From: Planctomycetota bacterium
Lineage (GTDB): Bacteria; Planctomycetota; Planctomycetia; Pirellulales; Pirellulaceae
Reading direction: 5' to 3'
DNA: 64,000 bases
NCBI GenBank assembly: GCA_014381825.1
Contig: JACNKX010000075.1
Coordinates: 1 to 64,000 of the forward strand
Below the pieces are notes generated by a model, which saw only the letters and a list, made by a program, of their open reading frames with translations, made no database searches and was not told the origin of the DNA. Below, piece after piece: positions 1-8,894 of the stretch (position 1 is its first letter; each line of letters starts with the position of its first letter). Position numbers and translations under genes: made by a program.

Positions 1-63
1 CACTGGACACCAAGTCCCCAAAAAACTACTCTCGCGTAGTAGCGCTGAACGTACGCGCTCATC

Positions 64-774
64 TCATTTCGCAAATTCACCCATGACAGTGCTTTGATCG
101 GTCGGACTCATCAAAGACGTCTGACCCCTTTGATCGCGCGCACCATTGGGATCAAGCGAAGACATTACTGTCGATGGCCGAGGCTTTGGAATCGGCACTT
201 CGTCGCTATTTCCCTGCTGCATCGGTTCGGGCACAACAACGTTCACAACAATCGTCAACTGATGTTCTGCCAACACGCGATTTGCATCATTCGAAATCAA
301 GTAGAGATGCAGTTTCTGAGTTACTGAATTCTGCGAATGCTTTTCAACCCACCAGTGCTTGACGATGCGATACGATGCGCCGGGTATCAATTCATAAGGC
401 CCAGTTCCTTGAATGCCATCACAGACTTTAAGGAATTCGTTCGCTTCGGAATCAAATTCCCACTTAACCACTAAGCCGTGACATCGCCAGTTTTCTTCAG
501 TTCCATCCGAGAGTTGAAACGCCCAATCGATCTTCGGATAAATCTTCGACGGATAACTCTCTTCGTCAAATGTAACTCTTAGTATGTGCGTCGATCCAGA
601 TTGCGAGATCTCGTACGACTGCCTCTCTGCGCGTGAACGCAAAACCAAGACTGGAGCCATTTGACTGACAAGTCTGACAGATCGGTCAATACTTTTATAC
701 GACAGCCAGGCAGCAAGTGCGATCGCCACAAAAGCGACCAAAACCAGCAATGTCGTTAAGCGAAACTGAAACAC
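64..774 (-). CDS. membrane-anchored hypothetical protein
   Basis: A 236-residue protein I cannot assign to a family. It starts with GTG at 774, and the first ~25 residues form one hydrophobic segment (FRLTTLLVLVAFVAIALAAW) after a single Arg, so it is probably a single-pass membrane protein with its bulk outside the cytoplasm. Similar FRLTTLL-type leaders are common on planctomycete proteins. The remainder is mixed beta-type sequence with a Pro- and Ser-rich tail. It lies 17 bases after the stop of the Calx-beta protein gene on the same strand, so the two are probably co-transcribed. No clear ribosome site was seen before the GTG. Confidence 0.7.
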   Translation of the reverse strand: MFQFRLTTLLVLVAFVAIALAAWLSYKSIDRSVRLVSQMAPVLVLRSRAERQSYEISQSGSTHILRVTFDEESYPSKIYPKIDWAFQLSDGTEENWRCHGLVVKWEFDSEANEFLKVCDGIQGTGPYELIPGASYRIVKHWWVEKHSQNSVTQKLHLYLISNDANRVLAEHQLTIVVNVVVPEPMQQGNSDEVPIPKPRPSTVMSSLDPNGARDQRGQTSLMSPTDQSTVMGEFAK

Positions 775-791
775 GACTCGGTACTTGGGGG

Positions 792-3245
792 TTACGGTGA
801 CATGTCGGGATCATCAACAACACATTCAAATTTAAATGCAGATTCACGAGTAATCTTCCAATCACCCCACGTCAATCCCCAGCCTGTATCAGCGCCACCT
901 GAAAAGTTCAGCGGAAATTCATCGGGAGGATCGAACGTGACGGAGCCATCGATCGACAAGTCCCGTGTAACTTCAAGATTTGACTCGACCGAGACGGTAA
1001 CTCGACCGGACACTGCGTTATCAGCGTTGTCGGCACTAGGCTGCGCAGTTTTGAAAGGCTGGGCATCAAGTTCAGCGGATGCTGAAACCGTGTTACCAGG
1101 AGTGCCTCCCCCAGCGAATGTGTTGACTGGATCATCGATCTCGCCCCATTCGGAGCAAGCGTATTTCACCTCCCCCTCACCTCTTGCTTGGTATAGCTCA
1201 TTCGGGATGGGAAACGTACGATCGACGTGGACGTGGATATGCCCCAGCGCAGAGACTCCACTTGACGATTGCTGAATATACGTGGCACCGCCGTACTCAA
1301 CAGGGCTCTGTTGATAGTGAAACATCCGATTTCCGCCCGTTATCTGTCCATCAATGAGTGGCCCTTTTGCGATTAGCTTCCACTTCGTTTCCTTAATGGT
1401 CACTTCGCCTTCGCCCATGTTTGCGGCATGTGAATCAGCTTGCACGGTAAATGTTTCATCCTTCTTCTTGTCTGTATCAATGATTGTGCTTATGGAAAAG
1501 CTCCCTGATTCCGTACCCTCGGCAGGTATAGTGAACGCTGTGTTTCCGTACCCAGACGGATCATATTCGATCGGGTAATAGTCGTGATCGGCGTGCGCCG
1601 TACCGTCCTGGGTCCGAATATATCCCGTGATTGCTCGTTCAGCGAGCGGCCCTTCAAGCGATACCGCCATTTGAGCAGACTTGCCTTCGGTGACAGAAAC
1701 ATCATCGAGCTTCAATGTGGGAGTCGCTTCGTTGTCTGAAATTGCTCCCAATGCCGAGCGATCATCGGCATCTGATGTGATAACGACGTTCAGTTCCGTG
1801 TCGACGGTTGATAGCGTAACACGCAGCTCTTCATCACGAACCAAGCTGCCATTCTCGAACCGAAACTCGTACAGGGCGTCGTCAATCGTTGGCACGTCAA
1901 CGGTTCCTGTTGTATCTCCGGCAGCGATCGTTGCCGACGCGCTCGTTACAGAAAAATCCTTACCATGGGTTGCCGTAATGCCCGCGATAGAAACCTCAAT
2001 TGTAACATCTTCAGAAGCCTCTTTGCTAAGATCTACGTTGTATTTGAGCGTTCCACCTTCGATTACGGAAGTAGTAGCACCAGAGATGGTCACGACAGCT
2101 TGGTCGTCGTTGGAGATCACACCTGACGCCGAGCCGCCGGCACTTCCACTTCCGCTTCCGCTTCCAGAACCTGCACCAGAGCCGATGCCAACTCCGTTCA
2201 CGCCTCCACCACTCCCGTCGTGCACTGAATCAAGCGTAAGCGTAAATGTTTCGTTCGGCTCGACAATGTCGTCATCTATTATTCCCACGTCGATGTCGAC
2301 TGTTTCGCCATCATATCCTTCAAAACTGACCGTTCCCGTTGTCTCGGAGTAGTCATCGTCTGGCGCAGCGCTGATCGCCGACCCATCTGATGTGCTAAAG
2401 TCTACCGAGAAGCCACCACAAGGTCCGGTACCACTAAACGTCGCCACGAAGGTCATGGTGCCAGCCGCTTCGCTGGCATAGCCACTATAGACGGTAACGT
2501 AACCTGAAGCCGACATGGCCGTGCTGCCAGAGGTGCTACCACTACATGACGCTGTCCCAGTTGTAGTTGTCGTTCCTGATCCACTCGACGAAGCCGACCC
2601 GCTGGCTGACGCACCGCCGTTGTCTTCACCTTCTCCCATCATCCAGGCTGGGATCGAAGAGGTTGATGCGACTGAACTGCCAACATTCGACTGTGGCAAC
2701 TCCGCACCGGTCACGTTGTAGCCTTGGCCGGAGCCGCTGCCGACGCCAGCGCCGAGTTGGCTAATGGGGGAGCGGAAGGACGTGGGGAGGGAAGGAGGAG
2801 AGGAGTTATGGAGAGCTGGTCTGGTAGGAGCTGTGTCGATGAACTGGTTGGTGGCGTAGAAGGTGTCGATCAGCGAGTTGGCTAAGAGGGTGTTGGTGGT
2901 ATTGCTGGGAGCTGTATTGCTCAGCGGCGGTTGGTTGTTGGAAGTGGTTAGCTCGATGCTGGATTCGTCAGCATTGATGTCGAAGTTGGACAATGCGAGT
3001 TCCGTGTCGAAGGCTGCGATGGCGGACGTGTCCGCGACTTTTGCTGCCGTAGCGTCGGATTCAATCTCTTCGGGAACGAGTTGCTCGTCGGGCAGCAAAT
3101 CGAATTGCGAGGCGATGGCGGCACCGGCGAGTAAGTCGAGGAAGCCGCCAGGGAGAACTCGTTTGTCGAGTTGTTCGACGCCGTTGCGGATCTGGCTGCG
3201 GACCTGCTTGTTTCGCTTCATTCGCTTGCGGCGCTGCTTGCTCAT
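792..3245 (-). CDS. Calx-beta repeat surface protein with Ser/Gly linker
   Basis: An 817-residue protein, probably extracellular. The first ~30 residues are very basic and run into VEQLDKRVLPGG, a variant of the planctomycete E-x-L-x-x-R-x-L leader motif. Residues ~200-250 are Ser/Gly/Thr-rich. Three Calx-beta-like modules follow, with typical D-Y-x-x-x-x-G-T and D-D-x-x-x-E-x-x-E-x-F features (roughly residues 255-345, 385-480 and 505-605), and a second Gly/Ser run separates the first two. The last ~200 residues form a beta-rich domain I do not recognise. ATG at 3245 has GGAG about eight bases upstream. Calx-beta modules bind calcium and serve in adhesion; that role is inferred from the family. 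The 236-residue membrane protein follows on the same strand. Confidence 0.8.
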   Translation of the reverse strand: MSKQRRKRMKRNKQVRSQIRNGVEQLDKRVLPGGFLDLLAGAAIASQFDLLPDEQLVPEEIESDATAAKVADTSAIAAFDTELALSNFDINADESSIELTTSNNQPPLSNTAPSNTTNTLLANSLIDTFYATNQFIDTAPTRPALHNSSPPSLPTSFRSPISQLGAGVGSGSGQGYNVTGAELPQSNVGSSVASTSSIPAWMMGEGEDNGGASASGSASSSGSGTTTTTGTASCSGSTSGSTAMSASGYVTVYSGYASEAAGTMTFVATFSGTGPCGGFSVDFSTSDGSAISAAPDDDYSETTGTVSFEGYDGETVDIDVGIIDDDIVEPNETFTLTLDSVHDGSGGGVNGVGIGSGAGSGSGSGSGSAGGSASGVISNDDQAVVTISGATTSVIEGGTLKYNVDLSKEASEDVTIEVSIAGITATHGKDFSVTSASATIAAGDTTGTVDVPTIDDALYEFRFENGSLVRDEELRVTLSTVDTELNVVITSDADDRSALGAISDNEATPTLKLDDVSVTEGKSAQMAVSLEGPLAERAITGYIRTQDGTAHADHDYYPIEYDPSGYGNTAFTIPAEGTESGSFSISTIIDTDKKKDETFTVQADSHAANMGEGEVTIKETKWKLIAKGPLIDGQITGGNRMFHYQQSPVEYGGATYIQQSSSGVSALGHIHVHVDRTFPIPNELYQARGEGEVKYACSEWGEIDDPVNTFAGGGTPGNTVSASAELDAQPFKTAQPSADNADNAVSGRVTVSVESNLEVTRDLSIDGSVTFDPPDEFPLNFSGGADTGWGLTWGDWKITRESAFKFECVVDDPDMSP

Positions 3246-3558
3246 TCGAGATTCTCCATAAGTGTTTGGTCCGGGAACTGATCAACCTCGAATTGCACGG
3301 ATCACACGCATGAAACGGAAGAACGACGAACGTCCTTCATGCATACGATTTGTGAAATTCGTGGTTCGATGACACATCGCCGCGACAACGCAAGAACAAC
3401 GTGCCTCTATAAGTCCTTATGCGCGAGAAGACCGATTTGAACATCCACGTAGAAAAAAAGTTCAAACTTTTCCCAGTACGTTGGAAATCTTGCAAGCCAG
3501 ATGTTACGCTGACACGCGGACTAACAGGGGCAGTTCAAACTTCGGGGAGGGTATGACG
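3246..3558. other. divergent intergenic region
   Basis: About 310 bases between the divergent Calx-beta protein and sigma factor genes. It must hold promoters for both. Apart from the palindrome at 3456-3471 I see no gene or RNA in it. Confidence 0.6.
3456..3471. promoter_or_regulatory. perfect AT-rich palindrome, possible operator
   Basis: AAAAGTTCAAACTTTT is a perfect 7-bp inverted repeat around a 2-base centre, about 90 bases upstream of the sigma factor start. Size and position would suit a dimeric regulator or a promoter-overlapping operator. No partner regulator is known; the role is inference. Confidence 0.3.
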
Positions 3559-4299
3559 ATGGCAGAGTCCCAACCATTTCGCGAACTGTACGAACGCGCC
3601 CTTGATGGCGACCGAGATGCTGCGGCCGACGTGTATATCGAGTACGGCGATCATATGCGGCGGGTGATTTCGTACAAGTTGAAGCAATTGAACATCCGTT
3701 GGGCCGTTGAACCCGATGACATACTCCATTCGTTTTTTAGGCGTGTCATCAACGGTGACATTCGACGAACCTTCAACAGCCCGTTGCACTTTGTGAACTA
3801 CTGTGAGTTAGCGGTTCGTAACAAGTGCCAACAGATGTTGCGATCCCTCATGCTACGCCATTCGCGAAGCATTTCCGATTGCCCGGCAGAATTGTTCGAG
3901 GACCAAGATGCTACTGAACCGAGTGAACAGTTTGCCTGGGACGAGCGATTGGAAGCCGCTTATTCGCAGTTAACACATTTGGAGCGCGTGGTGTGTTTCT
4001 TTCGGCTTGGCGAACACTCGTGGGAAGAAATTGCCAAGCGGACCAGCAAGTCACCCGATGCCGTACGCATGCTTCACCGTCGCGCCGTCGCCCGAATTGG
4101 TCAACAGATTCTTGGGGGGGGGGGAGGTAACTTTCTAATATCGGCGATCCGCGCTTCGTTGATGAACCGCGGGATGGGCCGAGTTGCTCGCAACCCGAGA
4201 AGTCGCGAGGTGACTTGCGACAGTTCGACACGCGGGCCGTTGGCGACAGCGGTTAAACGATCCCGGAAACCACATTGGGTCGGCAGCGTGAACACTTGA
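3559..4299 (+). CDS. ECF-like RNA polymerase sigma factor (planctomycete type)
   Basis: Sigma-70 family protein. Region 2 is seen in the first ~90 residues (AAADVYIEYGDHMRRVISYKL, then VEPDDILHSFFRRV, the usual D-D-x-x-x-x-x-F signature). Region 4 lies around residues 140-180 (LERVVCFFRLGEHSWEEIA followed by SPDAVRMLHRRAVARI, a helix-turn-helix). ATG 3559 is chosen because GGGGAGG lies seven bases upstream; ATG 3553 is also possible. An 11-G tract sits just after region 4. With 11 G the frame continues for ~55 residues that look non-coding; with 10 or 12 G the protein would stop within a few codons, as ECF factors usually do. The natural C-terminus is therefore probably near 4130-4140. csrA follows on the same strand. 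Confidence 0.8.
   Translation: MAESQPFRELYERALDGDRDAAADVYIEYGDHMRRVISYKLKQLNIRWAVEPDDILHSFFRRVINGDIRRTFNSPLHFVNYCELAVRNKCQQMLRSLMLRHSRSISDCPAELFEDQDATEPSEQFAWDERLEAAYSQLTHLERVVCFFRLGEHSWEEIAKRTSKSPDAVRMLHRRAVARIGQQILGGGGGNFLISAIRASLMNRGMGRVARNPRSREVTCDSSTRGPLATAVKRSRKPHWVGSVNT
4114..4124 (+). repeat. 11-G homopolymer in sigma factor gene
   Basis: Eleven consecutive G at the 3' end of the sigma factor gene. Loss of one G gives a stop at 4137-4139 and gain of one gives a stop right after the tract, so length controls a ~55-residue tail. It may be a slippage (phase-variable) site or an assembly error. Confidence 0.9.
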
Positions 4300-4516
4300 C
4301 TTCACCGCTTCCGAAGCAACTCTTTCAAGCACGTTGTAAGTCTGTACACCAGGTGTCCCGGCGCATGCGACGCATGCAGCAAGTTTCAACACGTTTGATA
4401 AGCGCTACTTGTGTCACGTTGTCTGAGGAAAATTCGAATTGGCCCACCGTGTGCAATAGGATGATACTGCTTATCACCCCTCCAAACTCTCTTCTCTTTT
4501 CACAATGGAGTGTGCC

Positions 4517-4921
4517 ATGCTCGTCTTAACACGGAAGACGCAAGAACAGATTCACATCGGCAACAACATCACCATCTCGATCTTGAAGCTCAAGGGTAAC
4601 ACAGTTCGCATCGGCATCGAAGCGCCACGCAACATCCGCGTATTGCGCGGCGAGTTGCCGACGTTCGACGGCACATTCGAACTCGAAGCGACATCAGCCG
4701 AGACGATCGGGACCGCCGCTGGCTCGTGCGAATCGGAGTCGTCTGAGGAAGACGCTACTGTGTCGGAGCTTGAATGGGAAGTGTTGAAGAAGATGGCCGG
4801 TCACCGCAAGCCGTGCATCCCAAGACGACGCTGCTCGCCGAGTGAGAAGACCGTTGCTCCACTCGCCGCCATCATGCGAAGCACAGCCATCGGCACGTCA
4901 CCTGTCGCTGCTAACGGGTAG
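4517..4921 (+). CDS. csrA: CsrA family RNA-binding regulator with long C-terminal extension
   Basis: CsrA/RsmA carbon-storage regulator that binds GGA motifs in mRNA leaders and blocks or alters translation. Residues 1-50 match the family closely: MLVLTRK start, I-x-I-G-x-x-I-x-I core, VRIGIEAPRNIRVLRGEL. ATG 4517 is chosen because it gives the invariant MLVL start and has GGAG six bases upstream. At 134 residues it is about twice the usual ~60. The extra ~80 residues begin acidic and Ser/Glu-rich (SESSEEDATVSELEWE) and end basic; I know no function for this tail. Its 3' end overlaps the convergent lipase gene by 11 bases. A second, shorter csrA lies at 8302-8556. Confidence 0.92.
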   Translation: MLVLTRKTQEQIHIGNNITISILKLKGNTVRIGIEAPRNIRVLRGELPTFDGTFELEATSAETIGTAAGSCESESSEEDATVSELEWEVLKKMAGHRKPCIPRRRCSPSEKTVAPLAAIMRSTAIGTSPVAANG

Positions 4922-6923
4922 CCGCTTCCCGCCGTCGGTAGGATTGACCCAGATCGTACGAGGCAGGGACTGCCTCTCCTTTTCCGCTCATCTCGGCGAT
5001 CGCGAAAGCTTGGTGTTCAAGCAGAATCCGTCGCACTTCGAGGATCGCGCGCGGATGGTGGTGGACCGTTAAATGGTCGGCCGGCACGGTAATCTCGGAA
5101 GCCACGTCGTCCAGATGGGCGCTATCAAACTCGACGATCCCATCGCTCCCGGCTGCCAGCGACCCGACGAGACCTTCATCTGGAACTAGCCCGATGATGT
5201 TGTGATACGTCGTTCTCTGAGAGCGTGGCGAACGAAGCATCACGGGCAACACCGGGGAATCGGGCGCGAGTGAGTCGATGCTGGTCGAAATCGTTAACAA
5301 GTCCGTGTTCCGAAAGAATCCCGGGTTTTCGCGGTTTAAGCGACTCGTAGCCGACACCATCATCTCTGGGAGGGCAATCAGTTTTCGAGCCAACCACCGG
5401 GTGTAATCGTTCGCATATTCGCTGCCCCGATGCGGAGTGCCAATCGTTACGACGCGGCGAATTGACGGATTTGGCTCGAAGAACACAGTTTGCGCCAGCG
5501 CCGCACGGGTTGCGTCATCTGCCTCAAGCTCGTCGAAGGGACGGTCTGTCAGTAAACGCCAATAGTCGTCGCCACTTTCGAGCGTCTGCAACTTCGAAAC
5601 CAGTCCGCCCATGCTATGGCCGACCAGCACCGTTTGATCGAGCGTCGGCGTTCTTTGCTCTGGATCGAGGCTTTGCCTTGCTTCCGCAAGATGCTCGCGC
5701 ATCTCGCGGGCACTCACCCAAAACGGCTGCCCTGTTGGGTACAAGTAAAACCAGAACTGGTACTGATTGCGAATCTCGGGGAACGATCGCAGCTCATTGA
5801 ACATCTCCATCCAAGTCACCGGGCTCGACCACAATCCATGGACCATTACGACAGGGATCTTGTTTGGGTCATATGGTTCGAGCATGAACAAGCCACGCAA
5901 TGAGTCAGCACTATCAGGATTCAATAACGCCCATGTCGCGATGTTCTTGCGTTCTTCAAAGTCGGGGTTGTCGAGAAAGTATGCGAGCGGCGTGGTGAGA
6001 TCTGTCTCGAGCGGCACGAGTCGGTTCGAGACGACTATATCGCGAGCATTCAGCGGATCGTGCAGTTCTAGAACGCACTGGTGCGCACCGCCTTCGTGAC
6101 CTTGCATTCTCGGTGCCACGCGCAGAAACGCCGTCACGGCAAAGCTCAATCCAGGAGGATAGAACTGCTCAGCAGGATCTTCGCCTTCGTGAGGATGCCG
6201 CACGGCGATCATGGGCACACCCAGTCCATACGAATGATGGCGCGATGACAAGTTTTCAATCTCGTAGTCCGAAACGAACTCTAACCGCTCGAAATCGTCT
6301 TCATGCCAATTGCCGTGCGCGACGACCGATATGTCAAACTGCTGGTTCCCCGTTCCGATCGTGTAAGTGCCACCGGGGCGAAGCTGCGTATCGCGATTTG
6401 CCAATCGCATCGCTCCTTCGAGCGCTGCGTTATACAAGTCGCTCGCGCCACGGAATTGTGGATCATACGGATTTCGGAATTGATCAAATCGCTCATCAAA
6501 AAGATACCAATAAGTATGGGCCACAGCCGCTCCGTACAACTCCATCGCCTGACCACGACGGCCCAACGCATCAGCTCGTTTAGCGTGTATGTAGGCAAGC
6601 TCGGCGAACGAATAGAGTTTGTCGGCGGAAGGATCGTTTTCGATCTCTGCCTGTAATCGAGCTAACACTTCTTCCGAGTCTGCTTTGGCGACGTCATACC
6701 GACGAAGAATCTCTTCGGTGCGTTGACTTGGTTGCGGCCCATTAAAGGACAGCAACTGCAACGGGCCTTGTAGCGGATTTCGGGGAACCTTCCGTAAGGT
6801 CAGGTACTTTTGCGAGGCACACCCGCCCAACGTACACAAACTCAGGGCGAAAACCGCGCAAACTAGTGTCACATGACGAGAACGTCCATCGCACCAAGCT
6901 GCTTGTGCGTCGCTTCGAGACAT
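4911..6923 (-). CDS. alpha/beta-hydrolase (lipase-like) lipoprotein
   Basis: A 670-residue predicted lipoprotein: a hydrophobic segment at residues 18-34 ends in the lipobox L-G-G-C35, so it should be lipid-anchored after export. The C-terminal half is an alpha/beta-hydrolase: VVMVHGLWSSPVTW supplies the H-G oxyanion region, and G-H-S-M-G-G near residue 437 carries the nucleophile Ser. TIGTPHRGSEYAND follows, as in triacylglycerol lipases and PGAP1-like esterases. An acidic residue and a C-terminal His (LTVHHHPR region) can complete the triad. The N-terminal ~300 residues are of unknown fold and include an alpha-helical stretch. Substrate is unknown; a lipid or cell-envelope ester is likely. 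The 3' end overlaps csrA (convergent) by 11 bases. Confidence 0.85.
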   Translation of the reverse strand: MSRSDAQAAWCDGRSRHVTLVCAVFALSLCTLGGCASQKYLTLRKVPRNPLQGPLQLLSFNGPQPSQRTEEILRRYDVAKADSEEVLARLQAEIENDPSADKLYSFAELAYIHAKRADALGRRGQAMELYGAAVAHTYWYLFDERFDQFRNPYDPQFRGASDLYNAALEGAMRLANRDTQLRPGGTYTIGTGNQQFDISVVAHGNWHEDDFERLEFVSDYEIENLSSRHHSYGLGVPMIAVRHPHEGEDPAEQFYPPGLSFAVTAFLRVAPRMQGHEGGAHQCVLELHDPLNARDIVVSNRLVPLETDLTTPLAYFLDNPDFEERKNIATWALLNPDSADSLRGLFMLEPYDPNKIPVVMVHGLWSSPVTWMEMFNELRSFPEIRNQYQFWFYLYPTGQPFWVSAREMREHLAEARQSLDPEQRTPTLDQTVLVGHSMGGLVSKLQTLESGDDYWRLLTDRPFDELEADDATRAALAQTVFFEPNPSIRRVVTIGTPHRGSEYANDYTRWLARKLIALPEMMVSATSRLNRENPGFFRNTDLLTISTSIDSLAPDSPVLPVMLRSPRSQRTTYHNIIGLVPDEGLVGSLAAGSDGIVEFDSAHLDDVASEITVPADHLTVHHHPRAILEVRRILLEHQAFAIAEMSGKGEAVPASYDLGQSYRRREAATR

Positions 6924-7175
6924 GGTGGAAGGTTCCGAACGGAGCGGTCGGCGCGGAGTTGGATGCGAAAACTCTCAATGCCGACTAAACTGAGAAGAGA
7001 TTGGGCGAGCAGAGTATCGAGATGACTGAAACCGAGCAACCGCGTTTTTACGTTTCAACGCCGCGGGCTCTCGAGGCGTGCTAGCATTCCGTGCGTTGGA
7101 TATAGCATGAGCTGTGCCCACCAACAAAAATTGTGGCCACTGCTCACACCACGACTAAACCGAAACAGAGAATTG

Positions 7176-8324
7176 ATGCAACCAGAACAGCAACTCGCCC
7201 TTGTCGGCGGCAATGCTTTGATTCCGGAAGGTCCACCGCTGTGGCCGCTCCCCGATGAGTCGGTACAGGAAGCGTTAATAGCCGCGTTTTCCGACGGCAG
7301 TTGGGGGCGCTATCAGGGCCCACACATAGAGCGCCTCGAAGCACGGCTCGCGGAGTATCACGCGGTTCCCTTCGCCCTCACTTGTTGCAGCGGGACATTC
7401 GCCGTGGAATTGGCGCTTCGCGCTATTAAAGTAAATCCGGGCGACGAAGTTATCCTCGCGGGTTATGACTTCAGCGGGAACTTTCGCAGCATTGAATCAA
7501 TCGGTGCAAGGCCAGTTCTCGTCGACATCGATCCATCGACTTCGTCACTGGATGCCGCGATCGTCGAGGACGCAATCGGCTTAACCACAAAAGCGATCGT
7601 AGTTTCGCATTTACACGGCGGGATCGCAGCAATGCGTTCGTTGCGCGAGATCGCTGATCGACGTGGCTTGCAGATCGTCGAAGACGCCTGCCAAACGCCG
7701 GGCGGAAACGTGGAGGGCCGAATGGCTGGGACTTGGGGAGACGTTGGCGTTCTCAGCTTCGGTGGAAGCAAGTTGCTCACTGCCGGACGTGGCGGGGCAA
7801 TCGTGACTGCCGGAGAAGACATTCATCAGCGAGCGAAAGCGTATTGCGAGCAAGGTAATAATGCGTTTCCGCTTAGCGAACTTCAAGCCGCCGTTCTCCT
7901 ACCACAGCTCGACTTGCTTGACGCGCGAAACGGCGTTCGGCGGCAGAACGCTGCGACTCTAATCGAATGTCTACGCGATTCCAGTGGGCTGTCAGCGATC
8001 AACACGATGCCGCCGGATAGCGCCGCGAGTTACTTCAAACTTGCTTGGCTATTCGACGAAAACGCCTGGCCGATAGACCGAGCGAGGTTTATCGCCGCGT
8101 TGCAAGCGGAGGGCGTCGCGATAGACATCGGATTTCGAGGCTTTACGAGGCGAGGACCACGTCGGTGTCGCCGTGCGGGAGATTTGACGCATTCGGCACG
8201 AGCAGCCGAAAGAACCGTACTACTTCACCACCCGGTTCTGCTCGAATCTCCAGCAACGATCGAGCGAGTTACGGAGACATTCAAAAAGGTACGTCGAGCG
8301 TTTAGTGAACCGAACGCGGAGTGA
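7176..8324 (+). CDS. DegT/DnrJ/EryC1/StrS-family PLP aminotransferase
   Basis: Family members are PLP enzymes that aminate keto-sugars for surface glycans or antibiotics. Seen here: SWGRYQGPHIERLEARLAEY at the start of the fold, TCCSGTFAVELALRA for cofactor phosphate binding, VVSHLHGGIA, EDACQTPGG, and the Schiff-base Lys in LSFGGSKLLTAGRGG. Start ATG 7176 (MQPEQQLALVGG) gives a family-typical N-terminus and 382 residues; an upstream in-frame ATG at 7107 would add 23 residues. The 3' end overlaps the convergent csrA at 8302. No other sugar-nucleotide genes lie beside it, so the substrate cannot be named. Confidence 0.88.
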   Translation: MQPEQQLALVGGNALIPEGPPLWPLPDESVQEALIAAFSDGSWGRYQGPHIERLEARLAEYHAVPFALTCCSGTFAVELALRAIKVNPGDEVILAGYDFSGNFRSIESIGARPVLVDIDPSTSSLDAAIVEDAIGLTTKAIVVSHLHGGIAAMRSLREIADRRGLQIVEDACQTPGGNVEGRMAGTWGDVGVLSFGGSKLLTAGRGGAIVTAGEDIHQRAKAYCEQGNNAFPLSELQAAVLLPQLDLLDARNGVRRQNAATLIECLRDSSGLSAINTMPPDSAASYFKLAWLFDENAWPIDRARFIAALQAEGVAIDIGFRGFTRRGPRRCRRAGDLTHSARAAERTVLLHHPVLLESPATIERVTETFKKVRRAFSEPNAE

Positions 8325-8556
8325 TTTCCGGCGCAGCTTCAAACTCTGAGATCACCGTGACTGGATCTTCTACTGGCGCTTGCTCACTATCCGCGAACTG
8401 ACGGCGAATCTTATCCAACTCACCTCGCATGATGTGAACATCGTCAGGAGCTTCGATTCCGATTTGAACTCGGTTGCCGGCGATGCGATTGATGCTGATC
8501 GTGATATTGTCATCAATGATCAGCTTTTGACCAACTTTTCTGCTGAGTACTAACAT
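8302..8556 (-). CDS. csrA: CsrA family RNA-binding regulator
   Basis: An 84-residue CsrA. MLVLSRKVGQKLIIDDNITI, then NRVQIGIEAPDDVHIMRGEL, match the RNA-binding dimer fold, including the conserved R-G-E-L end of the core. ATG 8556 is chosen for the invariant MLVL start and has GGGAGG eight bases upstream; an in-frame upstream extension to 8673 lacks family similarity. A ~25-residue tail is close to the length seen in other planctomycetes. It shares its last 23 bases with the convergent aminotransferase gene. It is the second csrA within 4 kb, and the two differ in sequence and tail, so they are paralogues rather than a recent duplication. Confidence 0.93.
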   Translation of the reverse strand: MLVLSRKVGQKLIIDDNITISINRIAGNRVQIGIEAPDDVHIMRGELDKIRRQFADSEQAPVEDPVTVISEFEAAPEITPRSVH

Positions 8557-8894
8557 TTTTGTTTCCTCCCTGAACGTGTCGTAGATCGTTCGGATAGTGA
8601 TTCGGGCAGTACGACTCGGCTTCTCTGCCGATGGTTCGCTGGCTGCTACAGTGATATTGTGCTCTTTCGGCAAGCAAACACCGTGCCGAGGCCTTTCAGC
8701 GAAGTGAAACCAATGTTTTACGAAGAAATACCTGATGCGTTCGCCGACCGAGGTGTGTTGCTAGCTCCAATTCCGCTCAGCTACTTGTCGCAATTCGCAT
8801 CTGGATCTTGGATTCGTGTATCATTTTTGACGACAGGCACTGCATGTTGTCAAACATGCCGCCAGCGAAAGCAGACATTGGAAAGGCTCCTATC
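8557..8894. other. divergent intergenic region
   Basis: About 340 bases between divergent csrA and the TPR protein gene. In-frame extensions of both neighbours reach into it but look non-coding. It should contain both promoters; I see no RNA gene or clear repeat. Confidence 0.5.

Noticed and set aside
1681-2352. Plus-strand frame opposite the Calx-beta protein
   Set aside because: Ser/Pro/Val-rich mirror of the Calx-beta coding strand; no motif or ribosome site.
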